The notes below the pieces were generated by a model. That model saw only the letters and a program-made list of their open reading frames with translations. It searched no databases and had not been told where the DNA came from. A stretch of DNA of 16,934 nt from Deltaproteobacteria bacterium (lineage in GTDB: Bacteria > Desulfobacterota_C > Deferrisomatia > Deferrisomatales > JACRMM01), in NCBI GenBank assembly GCA_016218905.1, contig JACRCS010000288.1, positions 1 to 16,934 on the forward strand, read 5' to 3'. This document shows, in pieces, positions 7,474 to 13,889 of this stretch. The first letter of the stretch is position 1. Every line of letters starts with the position of its first letter. Both the position numbers and the translations under genes were made by a program.

Positions 7474-9312
7474 CTACCTTGGCTGAGGCGAGACTGGAAT
7501 CGTGAACCAGAAGACGCTCCCTCGTTTCGCCTGGAGGCCGCCGGGTACGGCGCTCTCGACCCCGATCCTCCCCCGGTGCGCGGCGACGATCTCCTTGGCG
7601 ATGGCGAGTCCGAACCCTGCGGCGCCGGCGGCCGAGCCGGGCACCCTGTAGCCCTTCTCGAAGATCTTGTCACGGCTAGAGCCGGGGACTCCTGGTCCGG
7701 TGTCGGCGACCTCGAATCGGACCGCGGCCCCTTCCCGCCGCGCCCGGACCTCCACAGAGCCCTCCGGCGGGGTGTGGCGCAGGGCATTGCCGATGAGGTT
7801 GTCGAAGACGAGGGCGAGGCGCTCGGGGTCGCCGAGGACGCTCTCGCCCCGGCCCGTCTCCACGCACAGGAGGGCGACGGACGCGCGGGAGGCGGCGTCC
7901 CGGTGTCGGGCCACCGCGTCCTCCGTGAGCTCCGAGGCGGAGACGCTCCGAAGTCGCAGCTCGATCTTCCCGGACCGGATCCGGGAGAGGTCGAGGAGGT
8001 CGTCGACGATCGTCTGGAGCCGCTCGCACTCCTCGCGCGCGGCTGAGAGGAGGTCGGCCTGCTTCTCCGTGAGGGGGCCCACCGCCTCTTCGAGACACAG
8101 GTGCACCGACATCCGGATTGCCGTCAAAGGCGTCCGAAATTCATGTGCCACCGTGGAGACCATGTCGTCGCGCAGGTCCTCGAGGCGCTTGAACCGGGTG
8201 ACGTCCTGGAGGACCTCGGTGGCGCCGATGGTAATCCCGTCCTCGTCCCGAAAGGGCGCGGTCCAGAGTAGATACTGCCGGTTCCCGCTTCCCGTCGGGA
8301 TCTGCAGGGCATCCTGCATGCCCTTCGGTACCAGCGGACCTTTGCCGGCGAGGACGTGGGAGTAGGCTCGGACGAGAGCTTCCCGAAGCTCGGGGTTCAC
8401 CTGGTCGAGAGAGGAGATGTCCCCGAGGACCTCTTCGGCTGCCCGGTTGATGCTGATCACCTCTCCCTTCAGGCCGAGGATGAAGACCGGCTCCGGCAGG
8501 CTGTCCATGGAGGCTTGTGCGGCGAGTTGGGCTCGGAGGAGCTCTCCGAGGGAGCTCTTCCGGTACTGCTGGAGGTGCTCCGCCATGCCGTTGAACTCGC
8601 GGGCGAGCTCCACGATCTCGTCCCCGCCCGCCAGCCTGGCGCGGGCGTCCCAATCGCCTTCACCGAACCGGCGGACCGCCTGCTGCAGCACGTGCACCGG
8701 GCGAAGGACCCGACGGGTGAGAACCGTGGAGGCGAGAATCGCGACGATGCCGGCGGCGAGCGCGGCAATCGCCCAGGCGAGTCGTACCTTCTCGGCGAGG
8801 CCTCGAGCACGATCGCTCTTCCGGACCATGGCTTCCTGATTCAACGCGAGGATCTCGTCGACGGCGGCTCGAAGTTCCTCCAGGGCCGGGGAAATCCGGT
8901 CCGAGTACTCCCGCCGGATCGCCGGCGGGTCGCGGCTCGACGAGACCTCGCGGAGAGCCACCTTGACGCGCTCCCACCTCTCCCGGAGCCGGCGGGTGAG
9001 CTCGATCTCACCGGGTTCGGTGATGTTGCCCTCCTGGAACCGGAGCTCCGCCTCGAACCTGGGTCCCTCGCGCCCGGCGAGCTCGAGACCCTCGGGCTGA
9101 ATGCCCGCCATCCAGGTCAGCAGAGCCGAGTCGATGCGCTCGGCCCTCTCCCTCATGCGCTCGGCCGCGAGGACGCTGCGGTAGTTGTCCTTGAGGATGG
9201 TCTGCGAGCTTTCCCCCAGTCGGGAGATGGTGACGAGGGCGAGGACGGTCAGGCCGGCCAGTGCAGCGAGGAGGGGGATCTGGGCCAGGAGCACCTTTGC
9301 GCGCAGGGTCAT
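7474..9312 (-). CDS. Membrane sensor histidine kinase (sensor-HAMP-PAS-HisKA-HATPase)
   Basis: This is a 612-residue inner-membrane kinase. Membrane helices at about 8-30 and 176-199 bracket a mostly helical periplasmic region that contains DNYRSVLAAERM. HAMP follows (about 197-250), then a PAS domain (about 262-375). The HisKA domain has its phospho-accepting H390 in STVAHEFRTPLTAIR. The ATPase domain has the N-box NLIGNALRH (506-514), DTGPGVP (537-543) and GFGLAIA (566-572). The start ATG overlaps the TGA of the upstream KdpDN-Usp gene (ATGA at 9309-9312), so the two are translationally coupled. The kinase seems to supply the catalytic half that the KdpDN-Usp protein lacks. Its sensor region is clearly similar to that of the kinase at 11973-13808. 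Likely receivers are the sigma-54 regulator (807-2168) or the single-domain regulator (10958-11329); the sequence does not decide between them. Confidence 0.92.
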   Translation of the reverse strand: MTLRAKVLLAQIPLLAALAGLTVLALVTISRLGESSQTILKDNYRSVLAAERMRERAERIDSALLTWMAGIQPEGLELAGREGPRFEAELRFQEGNITEPGEIELTRRLRERWERVKVALREVSSSRDPPAIRREYSDRISPALEELRAAVDEILALNQEAMVRKSDRARGLAEKVRLAWAIAALAAGIVAILASTVLTRRVLRPVHVLQQAVRRFGEGDWDARARLAGGDEIVELAREFNGMAEHLQQYRKSSLGELLRAQLAAQASMDSLPEPVFILGLKGEVISINRAAEEVLGDISSLDQVNPELREALVRAYSHVLAGKGPLVPKGMQDALQIPTGSGNRQYLLWTAPFRDEDGITIGATEVLQDVTRFKRLEDLRDDMVSTVAHEFRTPLTAIRMSVHLCLEEAVGPLTEKQADLLSAAREECERLQTIVDDLLDLSRIRSGKIELRLRSVSASELTEDAVARHRDAASRASVALLCVETGRGESVLGDPERLALVFDNLIGNALRHTPPEGSVEVRARREGAAVRFEVADTGPGVPGSSRDKIFEKGYRVPGSAAGAAGFGLAIAKEIVAAHRGRIGVESAVPGGLQAKRGSVFWFTIPVSPQPR

Positions 9313-10454
9313 TCCGGTCTCTCCTCCCTCTCCAGAGAGGCGATGTACACGTCGATGCCTTCGGCCTCGTCGACGATCCGGTGCACGGGCGAGCGGCGGA
9401 GGAGTCGGCGCCACCACGGCTGGCGAGTTCGGCCGAGGATCAAATGGCCGACCCGATGGGAGCGGGCGAAGTCCAGGAGTGCGGGAACCGGGTCTTTCGC
9501 GTCGAGTCGCACCACCTCCGCGCCCAGCTCTTCGGCCCTCTGGAAATTTTCGAGGAGGTGACGCTGCGCGTCGGGGTCGATCCTGCCGGGAGCTTCGGCG
9601 GGCGTCTCCACGTACACGACGAACCAGTGGGCGTTGAGCCGCCCCGCCATGCGGGAGCCCCTCCGCAGGAGCGCCGCGGCGTGCAGCGGCATGGAGGAGA
9701 TCGCTACCATCACCCGGTCGCCGCTCAGCGGTCTCTGTCCCGCGTCGAGGCCGCGCCGTCCCGCCCGCTCCACGCTCTCCGCGGTCTCGCGCAGGGTGAG
9801 CTCCCGGAGCGAGAGCAGGTTCTCCTGGCGAAAGAAGTGCTCCAGGGCCCAGGGAATGCGCTCGTCGGCGTAGATCTTTCCGGCCTTCAGGCGATCGAGG
9901 AGGTCTTCGACGGGGAGATCTACGTTCACGATCTGATCGGCCCGGCGCAGGAAGGTGTCGGGGACGGTCTCCCGGACCCGCACGCCGGTTGCCCGCTCGA
10001 TCATGTCGTTGAGGCTCTCCAGGTGCTGAAGGTTGAACGCGGCGAGGACGTTGATGCCGGACTCCAGGAGCTCGAGGATGTCCTGGTAGCGCTTCCGGTT
10101 CTTCGAACCGGGCGCGTTGGTGTGGGCCACCTCGTCGACGAGGCAGATCTCGGGTGCGCGCGCGAGGACCGCTTCGACGTCCATCTCCGAGATCGTGATG
10201 CCTCGGTACTCGACGCTCCTGGGCGTCGCGATTTCCAGACCGGGGATCAAGGCCGCCGTTTCCGGACGGCCGTGGGTGTCTACGGCCCCGATCACGACGT
10301 CGCTCCCACGTTCCTTCAGAACGTGCGCCTCCTGCAGCATCCGGTAGGTCTTTCCGACCCCGGCTACGAAGCCGAGGTAGATCCGGAGCTTCCCTTGGCG
10401 TCCCTGATGGACGAGCTCGAGGAAGTCGTGGGGAGCCGGGCGTTCTACAGCCAT
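9309..10454 (-). CDS. Stand-alone KdpD N-terminal domain plus universal stress (Usp) domain protein
   Basis: This cytoplasmic protein of 381 residues corresponds to the N-terminal sensory part of the K+/osmotic sensor KdpD, without the four-helix membrane domain and the kinase. The KdpD domain (about 1-235) has the modified Walker A GFVAGVGKT (28-36), Walker B CLVDE (104-108) followed by VAHTNAPGS, and the family landmarks QHLESLND and VRETVPD. A Usp-like domain (about 250-381) begins at DRVMVAISSMP; the corresponding domain binds c-di-AMP in the Staphylococcus aureus protein, but the binding motif is not clear here. ATG at 10454 gives a normal KdpD N-terminus, with an AGGGGG stretch eight bases upstream. 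The stop overlaps the start of the kinase gene. The most economical reading is a two-piece KdpD made of this sensor and the neighbouring HAMP-PAS kinase. No kdpFABC gene is visible in the window. Confidence 0.92.
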   Translation of the reverse strand: MAVERPAPHDFLELVHQGRQGKLRIYLGFVAGVGKTYRMLQEAHVLKERGSDVVIGAVDTHGRPETAALIPGLEIATPRSVEYRGITISEMDVEAVLARAPEICLVDEVAHTNAPGSKNRKRYQDILELLESGINVLAAFNLQHLESLNDMIERATGVRVRETVPDTFLRRADQIVNVDLPVEDLLDRLKAGKIYADERIPWALEHFFRQENLLSLRELTLRETAESVERAGRRGLDAGQRPLSGDRVMVAISSMPLHAAALLRRGSRMAGRLNAHWFVVYVETPAEAPGRIDPDAQRHLLENFQRAEELGAEVVRLDAKDPVPALLDFARSHRVGHLILGRTRQPWWRRLLRRSPVHRIVDEAEGIDVYIASLEREERPE

Positions 10455-10662
10455 GGAAGAAGCCCCCTGCCGCGGCCTGTCGCGGCGCGCCGAAGTTGCA
10501 GTCGATCGCCCGTTCGCGACGAGCACGTTGACCCAGGGCTCGCACGGGAGCCGAGGGGGGCGCCCCCTTTCACCTGTTCCCGGATCAGCGCCGATCTGCA
10601 GCCAGCGTTGGCGTTCACGGGGCGCAGGAGAGCGTCTCGCGCGTCCGGGCCGGTACTCAGCG

Positions 10663-10691
10663 ATTATAGGGCCTCTCCGCCCCGGGGTCAG
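10663..10691 (-). promoter_or_regulatory. Sigma-70-type promoter in the leader of the KdpDN-Usp operon
   Basis: On the minus strand CTGACC (10691-10686) and a perfect TATAAT (10668-10663) are separated by exactly 17 bases. The start would be near 10656, downstream of the sigma-54 start near 10737. This could supply a basal level of sensor and kinase, with sigma-54 giving induction. A TATAAT in DNA this rich in G+C is unlikely to be frequent by chance. Confidence 0.55.
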
Positions 10692-10747
10692 AGAGCCGGT
10701 TACAGCTGGCGGCGCGCTTCCCACCTTCCTCCTCCCCTGCTTGGCGT

Positions 10748-10763
10748 AGCAAGGGTCGTGCCG
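10748..10763 (-). promoter_or_regulatory. Sigma-54 promoter of the KdpDN-Usp/kinase operon
   Basis: The minus-strand element CGGCACG-ACCC-TTGCT matches TGGCACG-N4-TTGCW at all defined positions except the first and has the required GG-N10-GC spacing. It is the same as the kimA promoter outside the N4 region. The predicted start is near 10737, placing the paired sites at -66 and -97. Confidence 0.8.
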
Positions 10764-10796
10764 ACGGTGATGAGGCTCCGGCAGCGGAAGCCGACG

Positions 10797-10809
10797 TTGC
10801 AGAATGCCA
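10797..10809 (+). promoter_or_regulatory. Putative shared enhancer (UAS) site A
   Basis: TTGCAGAATGCCA has the TTGC-N5-GC(C/A)A form. It faces site B in inverted orientation across 18 bases. The centre (10803) is 66 bp upstream of the minus-strand sigma-54 start and 128 bp upstream of the plus-strand start. Confidence 0.65.
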
Positions 10810-10827
10810 CTCCGGGCCCAGCCCGCC

Positions 10828-10840
10828 TGGCATTCCGCAA
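10828..10840 (-). promoter_or_regulatory. Putative shared enhancer (UAS) site B
   Basis: The minus-strand reading is TTGCGGAATGCCA, which differs from site A at one base. The centre (10834) is 31 bp from site A, the same spacing as in the kimA pair. It lies 97 bp from the predicted start of both divergent sigma-54 promoters. Confidence 0.65.
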
Positions 10841-10904
10841 GACGCCCCTCGGGCCGCGCCCAGCCGATTCCCTCTGGGAAGGGCCCCGGGAGCGGATGTG
10901 TCGA

Positions 10905-10920
10905 TGGCTCACTCATTGCA
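10905..10920 (+). promoter_or_regulatory. Sigma-54 promoter of the single-domain response regulator
   Basis: TGGCTCA-CTCA-TTGCA fits TGGCACG-N4-TTGCW with two mismatches and the exact GG-N10-GC spacing. The start would be near 10931, leaving a 27-base leader that contains the ribosome site GAAGGAGAG before the ATG at 10958. Confidence 0.75.
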
Positions 10921-10957
10921 CTCCCTTCTCCCACGCGTTCGAGAAGGAGAGTGCGAG

Positions 10958-11329
10958 ATGGAACCGAAACCGATCCTCGTCGTCGACGACTCGATGAACA
11001 TCCTTGTTACCGTCGCCAAAGCCTTGGAGATCCTGGGCCACCCCGTGGAGGTCACGGCGTACGCGGAGGAAGCGCTCCAACGCCTCAGCCGGACCGAGTA
11101 CGCCTTGGTGCTGCTCGACCTGGAGCTTTGGGGAATCAGTGGGCTGGAGATGCTGAGGCGCCTACGCGGGCGGGGGATGGAGACTCCCGTCATCATCATC
11201 ACGGCCTACGCGAACCCGGAGAACGAGGCCGAGGCGAGGGACCTCGGAGCGATCGACTTCATCCCGAAGCCCTTCACCCCCTACGAGCTTCGGGAGCGGG
11301 TGGCCCGCGTCCTCGAGCGGTCTGTCTAG
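10958..11329 (+). CDS. Single-domain response regulator (CheY-like receiver)
   Basis: This 123-residue protein is a receiver domain with no output domain. It has D10/D11 (LVVDDS), phosphoacceptor D54 (VLLDLEL), IITAYA with the conserved Thr, and a KPF motif (FIPKPFTPYELRERV). The start at 10958 is preferred over an in-frame ATG 60 bases upstream because GAAGGAGAG lies just before it and the sigma-54 promoter lies between the two. Without an output domain it probably works by protein contact or as a phosphate relay or sink for the divergent kinase. It is strongly similar to the regulator at 13890-14282, including the phrase ENEAEARDLGAIDFI. The gene is followed directly by a CorA remnant, so the downstream order has been rearranged. 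Confidence 0.93.
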   Translation: MEPKPILVVDDSMNILVTVAKALEILGHPVEVTAYAEEALQRLSRTEYALVLLDLELWGISGLEMLRRLRGRGMETPVIIITAYANPENEAEARDLGAIDFIPKPFTPYELRERVARVLERSV

Positions 11330-11430
11330 CCGAGAACGAGCACTGGTGGGCCTACCCCGCGTTCTGGGCAGTGTCGGTCGCCGTAGGCAGGGGGATGCTG
11401 CTCTGGTTCAAGCGGAAGAGGTGGCTCTGA
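11326..11430 (+). pseudogene. Remnant of a CorA-type Mg2+ transporter, C-terminal end only
   Basis: In the frame ending with TGA at 11428-11430 the translation reads ENEHWWAYPAFWAV followed by GMLLWFKRKRWL and stop. This has the pattern of the last membrane helix and basic tail of CorA proteins (YGYP then a hydrophobic helix then a YF(R/K)(R/K)(K/R)xWL-type end). Only about the last 32 residues remain; the rest has been replaced by the response regulator gene. There is no start site, so I read it as a dead fragment left by a deletion or insertion. Confidence 0.65.
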
Positions 11431-11648
11431 GCGATGCGTCTCCCGGAGCGGCTCCTCCTCCCGCCGCGGCGACCGGGCGCGGTGCGGTCTCATGGAATGA
11501 GCCGCTCTCCACTTCTCTTTCGGCGCCGAGTATGAGGCATACTGCCGCCGGACCTGGAGTCTGGTCCCTTGGATTTACTAAGCGGGCCGCGTCCTTTCTG
11601 CACCGAGCGAGATTGAGGCGCTGCCGGAGACCAACCCCGGTAGCGTCG
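11431..11648. other. Non-coding stretch with one short palindrome
   Basis: No protein family similarity is visible in any frame. The only structure I see is AGTATG-AGG-CATACT (11529-11543), a perfect 6-bp inverted repeat that could be an operator. Given the PIN-toxin scrap downstream, it might be what is left of a toxin-antitoxin promoter, but nothing proves this. Confidence 0.35.
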
Positions 11649-11752
11649 CCTGTGGGAGCGGCCTCCCGGCCGCGAATCGGGCGAAGCCCGAGGTCCGGGC
11701 AAGGCAGGAATGGCCCTGTGGCCCAAATCGCGGCCTGGAGCCCGCTCCCAGG
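11649..11752. repeat. REPIN-like pair of inverted REP elements
   Basis: A left arm (11649-11682) with core GGAGCGGCCTCC then GGCCGCGA is repeated in inverse orientation at 11721-11752. Over the 28 bases after a 2-base gap, the arms agree at all but four positions. The left arm begins with the GTGG typical of REP sequences mobilised by RAYT (REP-associated tyrosine) transposases, and each arm can fold by itself. The central 38 bases contain CGGGC-GAA-GCCCG. No transposase gene is present in the window, so the element would be non-autonomous. Confidence 0.7.
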
Positions 11753-11787
11753 CATAAGTTTCTTCCTGACCGCCGGCCGCCAGCCGT

Positions 11788-11943
11788 GGGTGGCCATTGT
11801 CCCATATATACATCGATGCTAGCCTGTTTGAGCTCTTGATCGCTCTGACCGCACGCTCCCACGGCGCACGCCTGATCACATCCAACTCCGCTGACTTCGA
11901 GCTGATTCGAGAGTACCGCGGCTTTCATTGCGAACCATGGTGA
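11788..11943 (+). pseudogene. Remnant of a VapC-like PIN-domain toxin, C-terminal end
   Basis: In the frame ending with TGA at 11941-11943 the translation includes FELLIALTARSHGARLITSN, then SADFELIREYRGFHCEPW and stop. This is the pattern of the last third of VapC-type PIN ribonucleases (LIAATAxxHGAxLVTxNxxDF, then a loop and an E-x-W end). The first catalytic acidic residues are not present, and no start or antitoxin gene is seen, so it is a truncated relic. The segment between the REPIN and this remnant shows no other coding sign. Confidence 0.6.
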
Positions 11944-11972
11944 GGTGAGGAGACCTCCCGGGAGACGGCACG

Positions 11973-13808
11973 ATGGCCAGAATCACCTCCCTGCGCTGGA
12001 AGATCCTCACCGGGTACGGTATCGCTCTCGGCCTCGTCGGGGTGATCTCGGTCTGGGCTTTTGCGACCCTTCGGGACCTGGGGGAGGCGAGCGACGCGAT
12101 CCTGCGGGAGAACTACAAGAGCGTCCTGGCCGCCGAGCGGATGCTCGAGGCCATCGAGCGGCAGGACAGCGCCGTGCTCCTCGTCCTGCTCGGCTACGAA
12201 CCGGAGGGGGCCCGGCAGTTCAGCGAGAACGAAGGTCCGTTCTTCCAGTCGCTGGGAAGGGCGAAAGACAACATCACGATCTCGGGCGAGCGAGCCATCC
12301 TGGAAGCCATCGACCGGGGCTACGCCCTCTACCTGGTGCGCGTCGGGGAGCTTCGGCTCGCCTACCGTTCGGATCCTCGCCACGCGCGCGACTTCTATCA
12401 CCAGACGGTCTTGCCGGCTTTCAAGGCCGTGCGAAACGGGTGCGGTCAGCTCCGAGACCTCAATGAGGCCGCCATGGTCCAGGCCAGCAACCGGGCGCGG
12501 AAGATCTCGGCTACCGCGCGCTGGTCGGGTGCCTTCACGAGCCTCGCTGCCGTCGGTTTCGGGCTCGCCTTTAGCCTCTTCCTCTCGAGTCGGCTTACCC
12601 GACCGCTGCGCCAGATGACCTCCGCGGCCAAGCGCCTCGCCGGGGGCGACTACCACGTCGAGATCGACGTCTCGTCGAGGGACGAGCTCGGCCTCCTCGC
12701 GAGCGAGTTCAACGGGATGGCGCAGAAGCTCAAGGCCTTCCGCGACCTCGACCTGGACCGGATCATGGCGGAGAAGGTGCGCAGCGAGGCCATCGTCCGC
12801 AGCATCGACGACGGTCTGCTCGTCGTCGATTCGGCGCTGCGGGTGACGGCGCTCAATCCCAAGGCGGCGGAGATCTTCGGCGTGGCCCCGGAACGGGCCG
12901 CGGAGCGCCACTTCCTCGAGGTCGTCCGCGACGACCGCCTGTACGAGCTCGTCAAGGACGCGGTGGAGAACGCCGCCTCGCCCGCGCTGGAAGAGGGCCG
13001 CGACGTCTTCACCGTCGGACGGGGTTCGGCCCGGCAGCACTACCACTTCTCCATCCTGCCGATCGCCTCGCCGGGGGGGCAGAGGCTCGGAGTGGTGCTC
13101 GTGCTCCGGGACGTGACGCGCCTGAAGGAGCTGGAGCGGCTCAAGAGCGAGTTCGTGATGACGGCGTCCCACGAGCTCCGAACGCCGCTCACGTCCATCG
13201 CGATGGCGATCGATCTCCTGCTGGAGGAGGCGGGGGACGCTCCCCGGGACCAGGAACTCCTCTCGGCGGCTCACGAGGAGGTCGGCCGCCTGCGGGCGCT
13301 CGTCGACGACCTGCTGGACCTCGCCAGGATCGAGGCGGGAAAGATCGAGCTGGAGTTCGCGCCGACCTCTTTGGGCGAGATCTGCGAGCGCGCCCTGGCC
13401 CCCACGGCGGCCCAGGCGGCCGAGCGCGGCGTGGAGCTCGGCATGGCGCTGCCGGAAGGCCTCCCAGACGTGATGGCGGACGGGGCGAAGATCTCGTTCG
13501 TCCTCGTCAACCTGATCGCCAACGCGCTCCGGCACGTCGACCCCGGCGGGCACGTCCGGATCTCGGCCGGCGCCGTGGACGGGCGCGTCCACGTGGCGGT
13601 CGAGGACGACGGAACCGGCATCCCCTACGAGTACCAGTCGAAGATCTTCGACAAGTTCGTGAAGGTCAAGTCGCCGCGCGACGCGGGCGGATCGGGCCTC
13701 GGCCTCTCCATCTGCCGCGAGATCGTCCGTGCGCACGGCGGAAGCATCTGGGTGGATTCCACGCCGGGGAGAGGCAGCAAGTTCACCTTCACGTTACCCG
13801 CGGTCTAA
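11973..13808 (+). CDS. Membrane sensor histidine kinase (sensor-HAMP-PAS-HisKA-HATPase), paralogue of the kinase at 7474-9312
   Basis: This 611-residue inner-membrane kinase has helices at about 10-32 and 184-206 around a helical periplasmic region. HAMP follows (about 205-258), then PAS (about 268-382). H400 lies in TASHELRTPLTSIA, the N-box is NLIANALRH (513-521), then DDGTGIP (545-551), the F-box-like KIFDKFVKV and GLGLSI (575-580). The sensor shares LGEAS-x2-IL-x-ENYKSVLAAERM and the following QDSA and EPEG positions with the other kinase, so both probably detect related cues. The ATG at 11973 has GGGAGA eight bases upstream. No sigma-54 promoter was found in front of it, unlike the first kinase. 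The receiver gene at 13890 follows after a repeat-bearing gap and is the likely partner. Confidence 0.93.
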   Translation: MARITSLRWKILTGYGIALGLVGVISVWAFATLRDLGEASDAILRENYKSVLAAERMLEAIERQDSAVLLVLLGYEPEGARQFSENEGPFFQSLGRAKDNITISGERAILEAIDRGYALYLVRVGELRLAYRSDPRHARDFYHQTVLPAFKAVRNGCGQLRDLNEAAMVQASNRARKISATARWSGAFTSLAAVGFGLAFSLFLSSRLTRPLRQMTSAAKRLAGGDYHVEIDVSSRDELGLLASEFNGMAQKLKAFRDLDLDRIMAEKVRSEAIVRSIDDGLLVVDSALRVTALNPKAAEIFGVAPERAAERHFLEVVRDDRLYELVKDAVENAASPALEEGRDVFTVGRGSARQHYHFSILPIASPGGQRLGVVLVLRDVTRLKELERLKSEFVMTASHELRTPLTSIAMAIDLLLEEAGDAPRDQELLSAAHEEVGRLRALVDDLLDLARIEAGKIELEFAPTSLGEICERALAPTAAQAAERGVELGMALPEGLPDVMADGAKISFVLVNLIANALRHVDPGGHVRISAGAVDGRVHVAVEDDGTGIPYEYQSKIFDKFVKVKSPRDAGGSGLGLSICREIVRAHGGSIWVDSTPGRGSKFTFTLPAV

Positions 13809-13817
13809 CAGACGAGG

Positions 13818-13880
13818 CGATTAGGGGTTAGGTGTTTGTCGGTACTCCTAAAGCCCAACAGCTAAAGCCTAATGACTAGA
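13818..13880. repeat. Imperfect inverted repeat GATTAGGGGTTAGG ... CTAAAGCCTAATGA
   Basis: The 81-base gap between the kinase and its regulator contains ATTAGGGGTTAG, pairing with CTAAAGCCTAAT at 10 of 12 positions, with a further CCTAAAGCCC copy between them. It is AT-richer than its surroundings and ends about ten bases before the next ATG. The style matches the ACTGA repeats elsewhere in the window, although the units differ. Confidence 0.6.
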
Positions 13881-13889
13881 GGTAAGACC

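Larger units (their letters stand above)
10455..10957. other. 503-bp divergent regulatory region between the KdpDN-Usp operon and the response regulator
   Basis: No gene is supportable here. The region holds a sigma-54 promoter on each strand, a shared pair of TTGC-N5-GC(C/A)A sites between them, and a sigma-70-type promoter nested inside the long minus-strand leader. The leader from the predicted sigma-54 start (near 10737) to the ATG at 10454 is about 283 bases. I found no known riboswitch signature in it. Minus-strand codons continue open in the frame of the KdpDN gene but show no family similarity. Confidence 0.75.

Noticed and set aside
10496..10508. Additional enhancer site starting TTGCAGTCG
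   Set aside because: The second half reads ATCG instead of GC(A/C)A, so the palindrome is missing.
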